64,000 nt of DNA from Rhynchopus sp. YZ270_cl-10 (lineage: Eukaryota; Euglenozoa; Diplonemea; Diplonemida; Diplonemidae): NCBI GenBank assembly GCA_964035575.1, contig OZ037877.1, positions 682,001-746,000 on the forward strand. Reading direction: 5' to 3'. Under the pieces are notes generated by a model. The model searched no databases and was not told where the DNA came from. It saw only the letters and a program-made list of their open reading frames with translations. Position 1 is the first letter of the stretch; the number at the start of each line of letters is the position of its first letter. Position numbers and translations under genes: made by a program. Shown one piece after another: positions 33,252 through 43,541 of this stretch.

Positions 33252-33396
33252 CCCATGGGGGTCGTTAGAATAGTGGTGAAACGCACAAAACCTCGTGGTG
33301 AGGCGTGGCTCTGCAGCGCGGTTCGTCCCCCAGAACCGCAAAAGTGTGTTCAAAATGCTTTGTTGTCTATTTCCTCCTTCATTTCATGAGGTGACA
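33252..33396 (+). repeat. Dispersed ~145-bp repeat, copy 2
   Basis: Same landmarks as 9877-10023: CCCATGGG, GAAACGCAC, GCGGTTC/GAACCGC hairpin, AAAAGTGTGTTCAAA and TTTCATGAGGTGAC. It lies within about 230 bp upstream of the transporter ATG. Confidence 0.75.
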
Positions 33397-33580
33397 GGAA
33401 ATAAATTTCCTTTTTTTTTTTAAACACTCCATATCCAAAGGGGGGATGTCTGGGGACAAAAGATTGCCCATGGGGGTCGGGGTTATTGGGGTGTGGGGTA
33501 ATCCCTTAGAGGAAGATTGTCATGCAAAAGAAGAAGGGAGGGGTGCGGAGACGGGGTGCAGCGACTTTATATAAAAAAAG

Positions 33581-33676
33581 GTTGACTTGAAATACAAAAG
33601 CCCTCTCGTGAACAGTGTACCTTGGTACAATGACCGGCTGTACCGGGGGGTGGACACCCAAACCATGTCCTACTAC
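33581..33676 (+). repeat. Full-length family F repeat with GGTGGACCC tail
   Basis: Head GACTTGAAATACAAAAGCCC, loop CTCTCGTG, ACAGTGTACC, then tail TGACCGGCTGTACCGGGG, GGTGGAC and CCATGTCCTAC. Tail relatives are at 6254, 7361 and 22105. Confidence 0.75.
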
Positions 33677-35128
33677 ATAAAAAAAAACACTCACAAAAGG
33701 GGGTTTGTAAGATGATCCGAAGTCTCGTATTGCCTCGTCATCTTCAGAACAAAAAAAAACAAAAAAACAGAACAAAACCAAAAAGAGGAAAAGAGGAAAA
33801 GCTGAATAAATGAATGTGTCTCTCTTGCATACACATCTTCAAACCTTTCTTTAAAAAAAAAAAAATCTCGTCGGATGAATAGGCATCACTGGCACAATAC
33901 ATCCTTCAAAAATAAAAATAAAAACAAATAATTACGCACACGGCATATAGGCTAGCGATTGAAGCAAGGAATGGAGGGTGGGGGGGAGTTAGGAGAGAAC
34001 ACGACAGTGAAGCGAATTGATTTGGCTTCACTTCGTCGTTTTACCTATCGTTTCACAGTTTGGTTTACAATGGTGAAACCACAAAGTAAAGAAAACTTTA
34101 TAAAATGACCCTAAGCCTCTTCGTGCTTAGTCTGATTAGATTACTTAATGTTTTGAACATTGGTTATTCATCAATCTCGTGCTTAGTCACCTTGAGTAAA
34201 ACCACAAGCCAAGTCATTTATTTCACCGTCGTGCAGAAAAGAGAGGAGGCAAAACACATGCACTTTCCAAAAAAAGGAGAGAAAAAAAAAAAATAGACCT
34301 GAAAAAGATGAATGTACATCCCTCGCAAATGAAAGTGAAGTTTATTAATGCAGGCACCTCCGACTGACACCCACGTGCGATGCCAGACGGCAAATGAAAA
34401 AAAAAGGTGAACCGTTGGAAAGAACAGTGATGTATGACTTCAAACGCAAAGCCCTCTCATGACAGTGTACCTTTTCTGCATAATCAGAACATCAGGGAGG
34501 GTCAATGGATGAACTACAATCCATTTTTTTCGAGGTTCTCATATACCCTTTCGAAGAAGGGGGGGGGGGGAAAGAAGAAAAAGTTTATAAGATAACCCTA
34601 GGCCTCTCTGTGCTTAGTCTGATTAGATTACTTAATGTTTTGATTCTCTCTTGCTTGGTCACATTCGTTATCGCACAGCAAAGAAAGGTTTACAAGATGA
34701 TCCTTCACCTTCGTACCAGACCCCACACAAGGGAACAGCTCCATTTCGTGTAGTCAGCCTTCCACACTGAATCTATAACCACTGACACTAAAGTGCAAAA
34801 ACATGATAACTCTCACAATAAAAGACAAAATAGTACTAAACCCGTTGAACACAGCCAAATAGGTGTCGAATTCTATTTCGCGCGGTGGTTCAAAAGAATC
34901 AGAAATGAAATACAATGCAAATATGTTTGGCGTCCAAAAAAAGACACCAAATTACCCCAAAAAAATTCCCAAATCCGGCAAACTTATTTGAACGCCAAGT
35001 TATTTGAACTGTGTAGTGGTGTCAACGTTGTAATCACATTTCGTGTGCGAAGAAGGGGGGGGGGAAGAAAAAAGAATAAAAGAAAGTTGCCTCGAAATAC
35101 AAAGCCCTAGCGGGACAGTGTACCTAAA

Positions 35129-35166
35129 GAAAAGATGAATGTGCTTCTCGTGTACACACATCTTTT
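35129..35166 (+). repeat. Family G stem-loop repeat
   Basis: Outer stem AAAAGATG/CATCTTTT is perfect. Inner TGTG/CACA surrounds CTTCTCGTGTA. Confidence 0.75.
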
Positions 35167-35666
35167 AATAAAATGAGCCCGACAGTTTCCCCACAACCTC
35201 CACGCCAACAATACCGTTAGTAAAGACTACACCATCGACACACAACAAAAGAAAACTTAATTTTTTTCGCTTTGTGCCCCACATACACATGTGCCAAAAC
35301 CCCCCAAAAAAACTCCTTATTTCTTCCCATTTTCACGAAACGAAACAAAACAAAAATAATAACAATTGCAAGCCCCAATCCCCAATCCCCTCCACTATCT
35401 CCCCGCTTTTTTTTTTTCTTCGAAAAATTGATAACGTGTCGACACTTCGCTTTATTCTCGTGTGACCTCCACGCATTTGCCCTAAAAAACCCCCCACGCA
35501 TGAAATAAAGTTCAATCTGCGTGGTATTTATTTGCGAAAAAAAAACACTGTGTGAAATTGTTATAATAAAGAATCACGCTAAAAGCGTCAAATCCTGCGT
35601 ATACTTTATTTAACTATGAAAAAACGCCTCTGGGACTCAAGTCACTGACGCTATGTGAGAGAAAAG

Positions 35667-35708
35667 GTTTATAAGATGAATCTAAGCTTCTCTTGCTTAG
35701 TCACCTTG
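35667..35708 (+). repeat. Family A stem-loop repeat
   Basis: GTTTATAAGATGA lead, perfect CTAAGC/GCTTAG inner stem, loop TTCTCTT, closing TCACCTTG. Confidence 0.75.
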
Positions 35709-36984
35709 AAGACGGAAAAGAGAAACAGAAAGGTTGGTAAAATGACCAAAGCCTCTCATGCAAACCGAATCCTGTATCACAACAAAGGGGGGTGGGTGAT
35801 GGGGAAGGGGAGCTTCGTCGTCATCAGAGGACGAAAGAATAAAAACAACAAAGAACACGGATACTGCCAGATTTTAAGAAACTCTTGTAAGATAAATGCG
35901 TCTCTAGGGCACACACATATCGTTCATCAAGAGAGAAAAAAATGGAATCACCCTCGTCACCAAGTCCTGGGCTGAATGTTAAATTGCATCCGAGGTACCC
36001 TTTTGTGGCACCTCCTAAAACCCTATGAAGGTCTACCTGAGGGTGAAAAGGTGCTGGGACAGCTTCCCCACATAGTGTGAAAGGGGCAGTAGTGGGGAAA
36101 TGGTTAGGTGTCTCCGTAAATGGCAAGCCACTCCCAAAAGGGGAGAAAAACGGCACCGCAGATATGACGGACATCTGGAGCACTAAGAAGCGGGGAAAGT
36201 CCCCAAGAAAAAAATAAAAATAAAAATAAAAATGGCAAGATGAACCTAAGCCTCTCATGCTTAGTCACACAAAACGTATCGATTATTGCGGCATTGTAAA
36301 GATCTGGGTCAAATCTACCAAAATATTTATATAAAAAAATGTTTTCCAAAACTATGCCCTAGGCTGGACGATTGTATCCGAGGGCCCTTTTGTGGCCCGC
36401 TATGAAGGTCTACCCGAGGCTTGCGGTCCGCAATGAGTGAAACAAAAAAAAATAAAATCGTGAAAAAAAAAACTAAGCTGTTTACAGGCTGCTCTTAAGC
36501 TATGTTGTTATCTCTCTCTTTTTTTTTGTTGTGCCTACAAATCGTCTTATAAAGATCTGCAGTCATCTGTTCGAAACCTTTTCTACAAAAGCTTTTAGAC
36601 GCAGGTCGTCCTTCAGCTCTTCTCTCTCTGTTTTGTTTGGACATAAACCAGGTGTAGGGGTGCCTTGTTTGAGCCTCTGAATATACAAATGATTATTGAT
36701 ACACGCATACTTCTGACTAAACCACGCCAGCCCCTCCCAAATGAAGCACAATAAAGGTTGATAGTGCAAACAAAAGCAATAAATGGACCGGGTGGGGTTC
36801 CCGAATTCTGTAGCGTGCATGTGAAAAATGTGGGAGAAAAAGAAAGAAAAGTTTGTAAGATGATCCTAACTCTCGTGCTTAGTCACCTAAAGAAAAGAAA
36901 AAAAACGAGACACAAAACAAGAAGAGAAGATTGCTGTTGTTTTTTTTTTGGAGAATAGAAAAGAAAAAAAAAAATCACATAAAG

Positions 36985-37827
36985 CAGGGTTCTAGGTCCA
37001 AAAAAAAAAGGGGGAAACGGAAAATGTGTTTTGAAAAAAAATTTCCACGCTGCGCGCGGAAAATTCCTACCCCACAACAGCCCCAAAAAATTGATGCTAC
37101 CCATACGTAATGTCAAGTCGAAGACATCCTTCGCATAATGGAGAGGGATAACCCGATTCCCAACGAACTGCCGGACAATCTCCTTGGGGTGATCATCCAA
37201 GAATGTGTGGCACGAAAGAATCGTGCACTCGAACCTCACCTATGGTGATGATGATCTGTGACAGTCGACTAGAAAAGCGACACAAAGATACACTTTGTAT
37301 TCTTTGTTCAGGAGCAGGGAGTCTATACAGGTTCGCCCAAGTTCCTGGCGAAGCCACGGTACGCAACATTTATAAAAAATGTTGAAATAAAATGGCTCGG
37401 TCGCTAGTAATTCTCGTCAGTTTCCGTAAATTTTACTTACGTATTTTGCTAAAACGAAAGTTTCTGGCGAAGACACGGTACGCAACATTTCCAAAAAATA
37501 CGCTTAAAATTGCACTTTTTTTACAGCCAAACTATGTCATGGGAAGGGTTGTTGCAAGCTTGCGCCGCAGGCGCACGGTACGCTACTTTTTTTTCTTTCG
37601 CCATGATGCATGCTTCCTTTTCCTTCTGAATGCGAGCATTTTCGTATTCAGAATTCGTATGGGAAATTGAGATTTTTTTGGGTACCAAAAAATTCTGTTG
37701 TGAGTAAGTGTAGGAGGGACCCACGGTTTCTGGGATTGTTTTTTGGGGGACCCCCAAAAAAAAAAAAAAAACCGGATTTAACGGAAAATGTGTTACACAT
37801 TTTCCGTATACTATACCTAGGACCCTG
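36985..37827. mobile_element. hAT-like element with 7-bp duplication
   Basis: 843 bp. TIRs CAGGGTTCTAGG and CAGGGTCCTAGG; CATAAAG directly repeated at 36978-36984 and 37828-37834. Internal GAAGCCACGGTACGCAACAT is repeated twice (about 37350 and 37470), and a GCGCCGCAGGCGC palindrome lies near 37563. Confidence 0.75.
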
Positions 37828-38195
37828 CATAAAGCTCCTCATTCCTCCATCTGCCCTTCTACCTCCTCCTCAGGTGAGGGTTCTTCAGCGGCTGGATCCC
37901 GGGAGGTGAGGAACAGGCCTTCAGTCCTGCAGCCAAAGAGGCCACACATCTGCCCTTTGCCGGCATGCTTTTCCCTGTTTAAAAAAAAAAAAATGGATAT
38001 TTTGTTGTGTAATAATCTATATTGTTATTATCGGGTTCGCGGAATATTGATTATTTGTGGTGTGAATTTGTTACAAAGGTGCTACGAAATAGCGGGGGGG
38101 TCACGAAACCACCATATTATTCGTATCAACAATCACCAATACAGGGTAAATATCTGTAATGTCCGAAAACCTCTGTACTGCAGAGGACAACGCAG
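37828..38195. other. Short intergenic stretch
   Basis: GC-rich 37850-37975 without a defensible frame, followed by AT-rich sequence. No gene. Confidence 0.4.
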
Positions 38196-38857
38196 ATTTT
38201 CCCAACCTTCCTGTATACACGCGTCAGCAACCAATACAGGTAGTGTATTGAAATGATTCTGGGGGGGGGTAAGGGGTCTAATTTTAATTTCGTCGATTTT
38301 GAGAAAAATTTTGGCCAAAAATGGGCCCCACGTATAAGGAACCGGGCTCATATTTCTCAAAATTTAAGTGGTCAAAAAATTGTCCAATTTTCCGAAATGA
38401 CCCCACCGCTGCACGGGCGGAGCCCAAAAATGCAAATAAGCCACTTTTTGGTTTCATTGAAATGATGCGGCTGACACTGAGGAATTATGGTTTACGGCGT
38501 CCCATTGAGGGGGCGAACCCTTTTTAATTTTCCCAACCTTCCTGTATACACGCGTCAGCAACCAATACAGGTAGTGTATTGAAATGATTCTGGGGGGGGG
38601 TAAGGGGTCTAATTTTAATTTCGTCGATTTTGAGAAAAATTTTGGCCAAAAATGGGCCCCACGTATAAGGAACCGGGCTCATATTTCTCAAAATTTAAGT
38701 GGTCAAAAAATTGTCCAATTTTCCGAAATGACCCCACCGCTGCACGGGCGGAGCCCAAAAATGCAAATAAGCCACTTTTTGGTTTCATTGAAATGATGCG
38801 GCTGACACTGAGGAATTATGGTTTACGGCGTCCCATTGAGGGGGCGAACCCTTTTTA
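38196..38857. repeat. Recent 331-bp direct tandem duplication
   Basis: Two head-to-tail units, 38196-38526 and 38527-38857, appear identical base for base across their length, including a nine-base G run. The shared junction word is ATTTT. The unit contains hAT-type module sequence (GACCCCACCGCTGCACGGG). Confidence 0.9.
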
Positions 38858-39068
38858 ATTTTTTGTTCTCTTGAAATGTGTAATTTCATGTTTTCGCGAA
38901 AAAAATACGAACTGATCCTACAAGGGTTGAAGGAAGGTGTGTGGAAAACAATAATAACAAGAACAACTAATTGCTAAGAAAAAAAATGGGGTGTGCTGTG
39001 GATAACTCCGCGCGATTTTCGAAACCACCATAGCATCCTGGCGATTTTCTGGAGGTGCTGATGTGACG

Positions 39069-39236
39069 ATGCCTGGTGCGATCGACGACGTGTTGTCGTC
39101 TGTGCATTATGTGTTCCTTCGGCACTGCTCTGATGACGACGACGATGCGTGGGAGCCTGTGGACGACTACGAGCTGGAACATGCCGAGGCCGCCCGAGCG
39201 AATGGTTATCGAGCCTGCCGAGACTACGTCCAATAA
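39069..39236 (+). CDS. Small acidic open frame, unidentified
   Basis: 55 residues beginning MPGAIDDVLSSVHYVFLRHC, with an acidic DDDDDAWEPVDDYELE stretch, ending CRDYVQ. It is GC-rich against AT-rich flanks. The next frame over remains open to 39285 and also ends acidic (MVLDEEDSPTV). The pair resembles the N-terminal acidic part of a transposase or a decayed exon. No family assigned. Confidence 0.3.
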   Translation: MPGAIDDVLSSVHYVFLRHCSDDDDDAWEPVDDYELEHAEAARANGYRACRDYVQ

Positions 39237-39516
39237 CGCGATCGAGCAGATGGTGCTGGACGAAGAGGACAGCCCCACTGTTTAAAAGTTTCAGATGCAG
39301 GCATCCCAGTGGGTCCAGCGTACGAAGAGCGTTTTAGCATACCTGCAGAAGAGCAGAATGCTGGCGTGTTGTAGATTATATTTTTTTCAGAGTGGAGTTC
39401 CACAGCACACCCGGTTTTTTTTCCGATAGCAATTACTTGTTTTTTTTTTTCCCTGCAGATTTCACTAATTTAAATTCCACTTCCCCCCTCTGCCTGATCA
39501 CCTAGAACGATAAATG

Positions 39517-41610
39517 CTAAAGAAGAAATGATTTTTTTAAAAAAACATACATCAATCCCCCAACAAATTTCTCACAGGCCTTCACTGCAGCACGGCGACG
39601 TCTTTCTCTGTGGTTCATATCTGCTATGATTCCTTCACGGATATGCGCGCTGGATTCTATTGGCGAGAGGCCGAGCTTTTTGGCACTTTGTGCGTGCCTT
39701 CTGAAGCGGAAAATGAGACAGAGGCAGCCAATCGATTTGAAGATGAGGGCCATCGCACCGAAGACGGTCAGGAAACGGAGGAAGGCAGCGCTGGCTACGG
39801 TGTCCCAGACCCAGTTGAAGATGGTGAGGGGGAGTGCACGGAGCTGTCTTAAATGGCGTAGAGGGTGCTGCAGCAGATGCGCGACCGGGTGTTCTGTACT
39901 GTCCACCACATCGAGCATCGCCTCCTCCTGCGAAAGCACTGCCTGCGGGTCCACCCTCCCTGCCTCCTTCTCCACTCTCAACGCATTCGAACTGTTGCTA
40001 AAAAAATCCCTCATACCACCCCAAAGCCACACCACCCACGCGTTTTTTTCCCGCGCATGCCGTGCGCTCGCCGCGCTCGCCTCCACATCATATTCTGGGT
40101 AGCGCCGCCGGCACCCATCCCCAAACAACGCGACAAACCAGCTATACCTCTGTTTCCTCAACAAAAAAAACGCAAAATGGGCCCCATGCGCGGCAGTCGA
40201 AGAATACAACACCACTGTCGCTAATGTACCCCACTCTGAAGCGCTCGGCTTTGGGGAAACATCCGCACTTTCCTCCACATTCGTTTCACCAAACAGCCGA
40301 ACACTACTTAACCTCGTAGGCAAATTCTTCCAATAGGAACTATCAAAATACGAAGACGCCGCTGTCTCTTCACTAGGACCTGGAGTGTCATTAGAAGGGG
40401 TACACCCTGCAGACGCAGCAGAAGTAAATGAAGTGAGAGAAGCCTCCGAATTGAACGCATCCCCCGCAGTAGGGGGCATAGCTGTAGTGACATAGGAAGC
40501 AGTTGGGGCGGAGGTTGTTGTCGCGAAGGTCTGTTGTGAGGTGACAATCGTCGCAAAAGAGGAAGCCTCCATGTGAGCAGCTTCCTCCTCTTCACTGTCA
40601 ACCTCTGAGCAGTCTGACGTATAGGCAAGCTCTTCTTTGATGAATCGGCTTTGTAATAATTCTGCTGCGCTAGGACGAATTTCCGCATCCGCAAAACATT
40701 CTCCTAAAAAGGCTTTTAACGGCTCGCTACATCCTCCAGGTATCCTCGGTTTTTCTCCATTCCCCACCCGATAGTAAACCTGCATATAATTCGACCCTGA
40801 AGAAAAGGGTACCCTCCCGCTCACCATTTCTAATACCACGCATCCTAACGCCCAAATGTCGGTTTGGTAGCCGATTCTTCCCTGCAGAACTCTCTCTGGA
40901 GGGAAGAAGAATGGGGTGCCAGGATGTCTTTCCTCAACGTTCATGCTCAGAGGGGAGGAGGGGCAGGGAGAGGGCGAAGGAGACGTCACGTCTCTCCCAT
41001 AGCATTGGCTCATCTTATGGCAGGTCCCAAAGTCGGTTACCTTAACGGTAGAGGAGGTGGTGACTAGTATGTTGGAGGCTTTGAGGTCTCTGTGGATGTA
41101 TCCGTTGCTGTGGAGGTAGTCGAGCGCTTGGAGGATTTGTTCCGAATAGACTTGGACAACAGATTCGCTGAGAAGCCCGAATTTATCTACCACATCCTTC
41201 AAGGAGCCACCTGGTACACATTCCATGAAGAGATGGAATCGGTTGCGTTTTTTCCCAGAAACTGCAGAGCCATAGTAGCGGACGATATGTGGATGGCAGA
41301 GGTTGGAAAGCACCTCAATCTCATGGCGAAGGTCTTCCACGCGCGATGCGTCATTCATATTGGGCATGTCCACTACCTTCTCGGCAAATAGCGCACCTCT
41401 CTTAAGAAACACCTTCCCCGTACCATGTGTCTGCCTCGGTACGAGGTTAATGCATTCATAGACTACACCAAACCCACCCTTCCCTAATCTACTCCCGCGG
41501 CGGTAATCACGCCCGCGAACCCATTCTGCATCGTCGCAAACGCTACGAGATAGAGGAGACGTCACAGAAGAAGATAGCGAACTAGTGGAAGACTCTTTCC
41601 CTGCTTCCAT
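39517..41610 (-). CDS. STE/MAP3K-like protein kinase with C-terminal membrane segment
   Basis: 697 residues, single exon. The Ser/Thr kinase domain spans residues ~37-325: Gly-loop GKGGFG 43-48, Lys78 (FAEKVV), Glu97 (RHEIEV), catalytic HRDLKASN with Asp175, DFG 193-195, activation segment HPGTPFFFPPERV, and TDIWALGCVVLEM. These features fit the STE11/MAP3K-NEK-like region, and the lysine after HRDL marks a Ser/Thr kinase. A 25-residue insert rich in Ser and Pro sits between DFG and GTP. The region after 330 is disordered. Near 600-635 a hydrophobic stretch (FLRFLTVFGAMALIFKSIGC) predicts a membrane anchor, followed by a basic tail. Kinases of this class with a C-terminal anchor are unusual. 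A pyrimidine-rich tract ending TTCGAG abuts the ATG and could be a splice acceptor. Confidence 0.9.
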   Translation of the reverse strand: MEAGKESSTSSLSSSVTSPLSRSVCDDAEWVRGRDYRRGSRLGKGGFGVVYECINLVPRQTHGTGKVFLKRGALFAEKVVDMPNMNDASRVEDLRHEIEVLSNLCHPHIVRYYGSAVSGKKRNRFHLFMECVPGGSLKDVVDKFGLLSESVVQVYSEQILQALDYLHSNGYIHRDLKASNILVTTSSTVKVTDFGTCHKMSQCYGRDVTSPSPSPCPSSPLSMNVEERHPGTPFFFPPERVLQGRIGYQTDIWALGCVVLEMVSGRVPFSSGSNYMQVYYRVGNGEKPRIPGGCSEPLKAFLGECFADAEIRPSAAELLQSRFIKEELAYTSDCSEVDSEEEEAAHMEASSFATIVTSQQTFATTTSAPTASYVTTAMPPTAGDAFNSEASLTSFTSAASAGCTPSNDTPGPSEETAASSYFDSSYWKNLPTRLSSVRLFGETNVEESADVSPKPSASEWGTLATVVLYSSTAAHGAHFAFFLLRKQRYSWFVALFGDGCRRRYPEYDVEASAASARHAREKNAWVVWLWGGMRDFFSNSSNALRVEKEAGRVDPQAVLSQEEAMLDVVDSTEHPVAHLLQHPLRHLRQLRALPLTIFNWVWDTVASAAFLRFLTVFGAMALIFKSIGCLCLIFRFRRHAQSAKKLGLSPIESSAHIREGIIADMNHRERRRRAAVKACEKFVGGLMYVFLKKSFLL

Positions 41611-41766
41611 CTCGAATTTTTTGAAAAGAGAGAGAAAAAAAGAGGGGGGGGGGGAGGGGAGGGGAGGGGGGAGGGGAGGGGGGAGGGGAGGGAGGATAAA
41701 AGGTGTAGAGGTGTGTTAAATGGATTCTGAGAAGAGGGGGGGGTTTGAAAGTTTGTTTGTTTTTAT

Positions 41767-41836
41767 TTGATAAATTGGTGGAGTAGTGTTTAGTTGCCTC
41801 GGGTTGTGTTGCCAACAGTTGTGCAATCTCCACTGT
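41767..41836 (+). repeat. Family B stem-loop repeat upstream of kinase
   Basis: Same core and arms as 27602-27671, with one short insertion after AGTGT. Confidence 0.8.
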
Positions 41837-42063
41837 ATTGTTGCTACTGTTGCTCTGTTTGTTTTGTATTGTATTACTGGAGTAACTTTATCTGAGAAGA
41901 AGGGGTTTGGCGGAGCATAGAAGTAAGATGAAGGTGTACAGAAAGGTGTGTCTCATTTTTGAGAGGTGAAACGGGTTTGATCAAACAGGCAGATGGAGGA
42001 AGTGGTGGCCAAGGGGAGTTGAGAGAATCTCTTTCCTCCCCCACCTGCCACCCGGTGTCAAAC

Positions 42064-42215
42064 TCAGACGACGGCGGATTAGTCAGCGGGGAGACTACTA
42101 GTCGTAACGACTAAATTTAGTGGATGCTTTTTGGGTGCTACTAATACTCCAGTAGTGTTTAGCAATAGTCACTACGACCAGTAGTCTGTCCCCCTGGCTA
42201 GTCCGTTGTGGATTT
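42064..42215. repeat. CTAGT-rich inverted-repeat element upstream of the kinase
   Basis: Left end CGGCGGATTAGTCAGCGGGG, right end the complement of CGGACTAGCCAGGGGGACAG. The interior has ACTAGTCGTAACGACTA. Relative of 2424-2578. Confidence 0.55.
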
Positions 42216-42407
42216 GATTTCGAAGAAGGGGCGGCAGGGGGGTTGGTCGAAGGAGTGCTCAGATGAGCAAGACAGTCATGGAAGGAGAGGATTTTTGTTC
42301 AAAAAAAAAAGGGGAGGTGGGGATTGATTTTTTTCTGGGTTGGAGTAGATCAATATTTCTTCTTTTTTAAAAAAAATTTGGTTTTTTGTATAAGCATAGC
42401 CACCCTA

Positions 42408-42592
42408 GGCATACACTCGATGCAATTCGCATGCGAGAATCATTATCGCATTATCGCACACCATTCTCGCATGCGATAATCATTATCGCTCATGTAGAAG
42501 GATTTTGGTCGTGCGAGAGTGGGCGATAGTGAGCGATAATTTTTCGCCAGACCAGAATTGTGCGAGAATGCGACTCGCATCGGATGTATGCC
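42408..42592. mobile_element. MITE inserted in a family C repeat at TA
   Basis: 185 bp. Ends GGCATACACTCGATGC and GCATCGGATGTATGCC (inverted). TA lies at 42406-42407 and 42593-42594. Removing the element and one TA restores CCACCCTAGAGTGTGCTCC, the exact text of the family C copies at 60488 and 63956. The interior has many GCGATAAT/ATTATCGC palindromic words. Confidence 0.92.
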
Positions 42593-42816
42593 TAGAGTGT
42601 GCTCCACCATTTCTTTGTTTTGCTTTTCTTATCCCACCTTACGTTACAGAATTTCAAAAAAACGTCTCAGACTCTCTGACAAGATACAAAACAATATCTA
42701 CCCTTACAGCAAAAAAAGGGGGAAAGGGGGAAACCCCTTCAAGGGGTGGTGTCTCCCGGGGAGAGAGGGGGAGATAATAGCAAGAATCAAAAAAAAGGGA
42801 GAGTAAATATTGAAAA

Positions 42817-42945
42817 AAAAGATGAATGTGCATGAATGAGAGTTGGAGGCCCGTCGTTCAAAACCTGCTGCCAAACCTTGGTAGTAGGACGTCAGGTCGT
42901 ATTCGCGGTACCTACCTTGTCTTTGTGTTGCATGCACATCTTTTC
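42817..42945 (+). repeat. Family G stem-loop with ~100-bp insertion in its loop
   Basis: Arms AAAAGA and TGTGCATG at the left pair with CATGCACA and TCTTTT at the right, as in ordinary 40-bp G units. Here the loop is replaced by unrelated GC-richer sequence from about 42835 to 42930. Confidence 0.6.
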
Positions 42946-43125
42946 TATTCAAAAAAATAGGGGCATGTGTGTGTGTGTGGACAACGCGAATGTAAGCGAA
43001 AGGGGGGGGGTATGTCCTTTAGTGGGGGGGGTTGATGGGGAAGGTGAATCGAAACGCGTTGCGTATTGAGAACAAAAAACGGAGTTTCTCTAATTCCGTT
43101 TATTTTTAAAATAAAAAAGTGAAGT

Positions 43126-43163
43126 TGATAGTGCAAACGCCTCTGGGGCGTAGGCAACTGAAA
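43126..43163 (+). repeat. Family D stem-loop, short form
   Basis: Outer GTTG/CAAC and inner ACGCC/GGCGT stems around TCTGG. Longer D units use CGCC/GGCG with a different loop. Confidence 0.65.
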
Positions 43164-43439
43164 AAAACGTTTATTTTGGCTGGTATGTAGCGCAATTATT
43201 ATTTTTTTCCTTTTGAAAAAGTATAGTAGTGTAGACACCCGAGGATGAGCTCCACTATTTTAGTGGGAGAAATATATGACAAAAAATCGCAAAGAATAAT
43301 GGTTAAATTACTTATTACGATGTGCGCATTTAAAAAAAAAATGTTAGATGCTTTATTTGCACACATGCATCTGAACAAAAAATAAAGAAACGTTGAAAGG
43401 TGAATACACTTCGTGCATACACATCTACATAACTATATA

Positions 43440-43541
43440 CAGTCATCCACCTAACGTTGGTGGGGTAAAAACCCACCAACTTTTTTCTCCGACCCCAAAT
43501 CCACCAAGTTAATACCCCACCAACGTTTGGTGGACGACTGG
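43440..43541. mobile_element. Mariner/pogo-type MITE, copy 1
   Basis: 102 bp between TA dinucleotides. Ends CAGTCATCCACC and the complement CCAGTCGTCCACC; arms continue through AACGTTGGTGGGGTA. Sister at 59796-59895. Confidence 0.85.

Larger units (their letters stand above)
33397..36984. other. Gene-free region dense in stem-loop repeats
   Basis: Family F with GGGGTGGACACCC tail at 33581-33676. Family A at 33703-33744, 34097-34134, 34583-34620, 35667-35708, 36236-36269 and 36851-36889. G at 33801-33842 and 35129-35166, F at 34434-34474 and 35086-35126, and E at 34346-34398. Two copies of a TCCGAGG...TATGAAGGTCTACC unit lie at 35980-36040 and 36370-36420. A minus-strand frame at 36563-36735 (ending LKAFVEKVSNR) is weakly coding-like. 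Nothing else is convincing. Confidence 0.5.
41611..42407. other. Upstream region of the kinase gene
   Basis: G-rich (plus strand) tract 41643-41695, family B repeat 41767-41836, and CTAGT-type inverted-repeat element 42064-42215. No gene. Confidence 0.5.

Noticed and set aside
38253-38858. Repeated 70- and 68-codon frames
   Set aside because: They are identical because the DNA is tandemly duplicated; they are hAT-module sequence and not protein-like.
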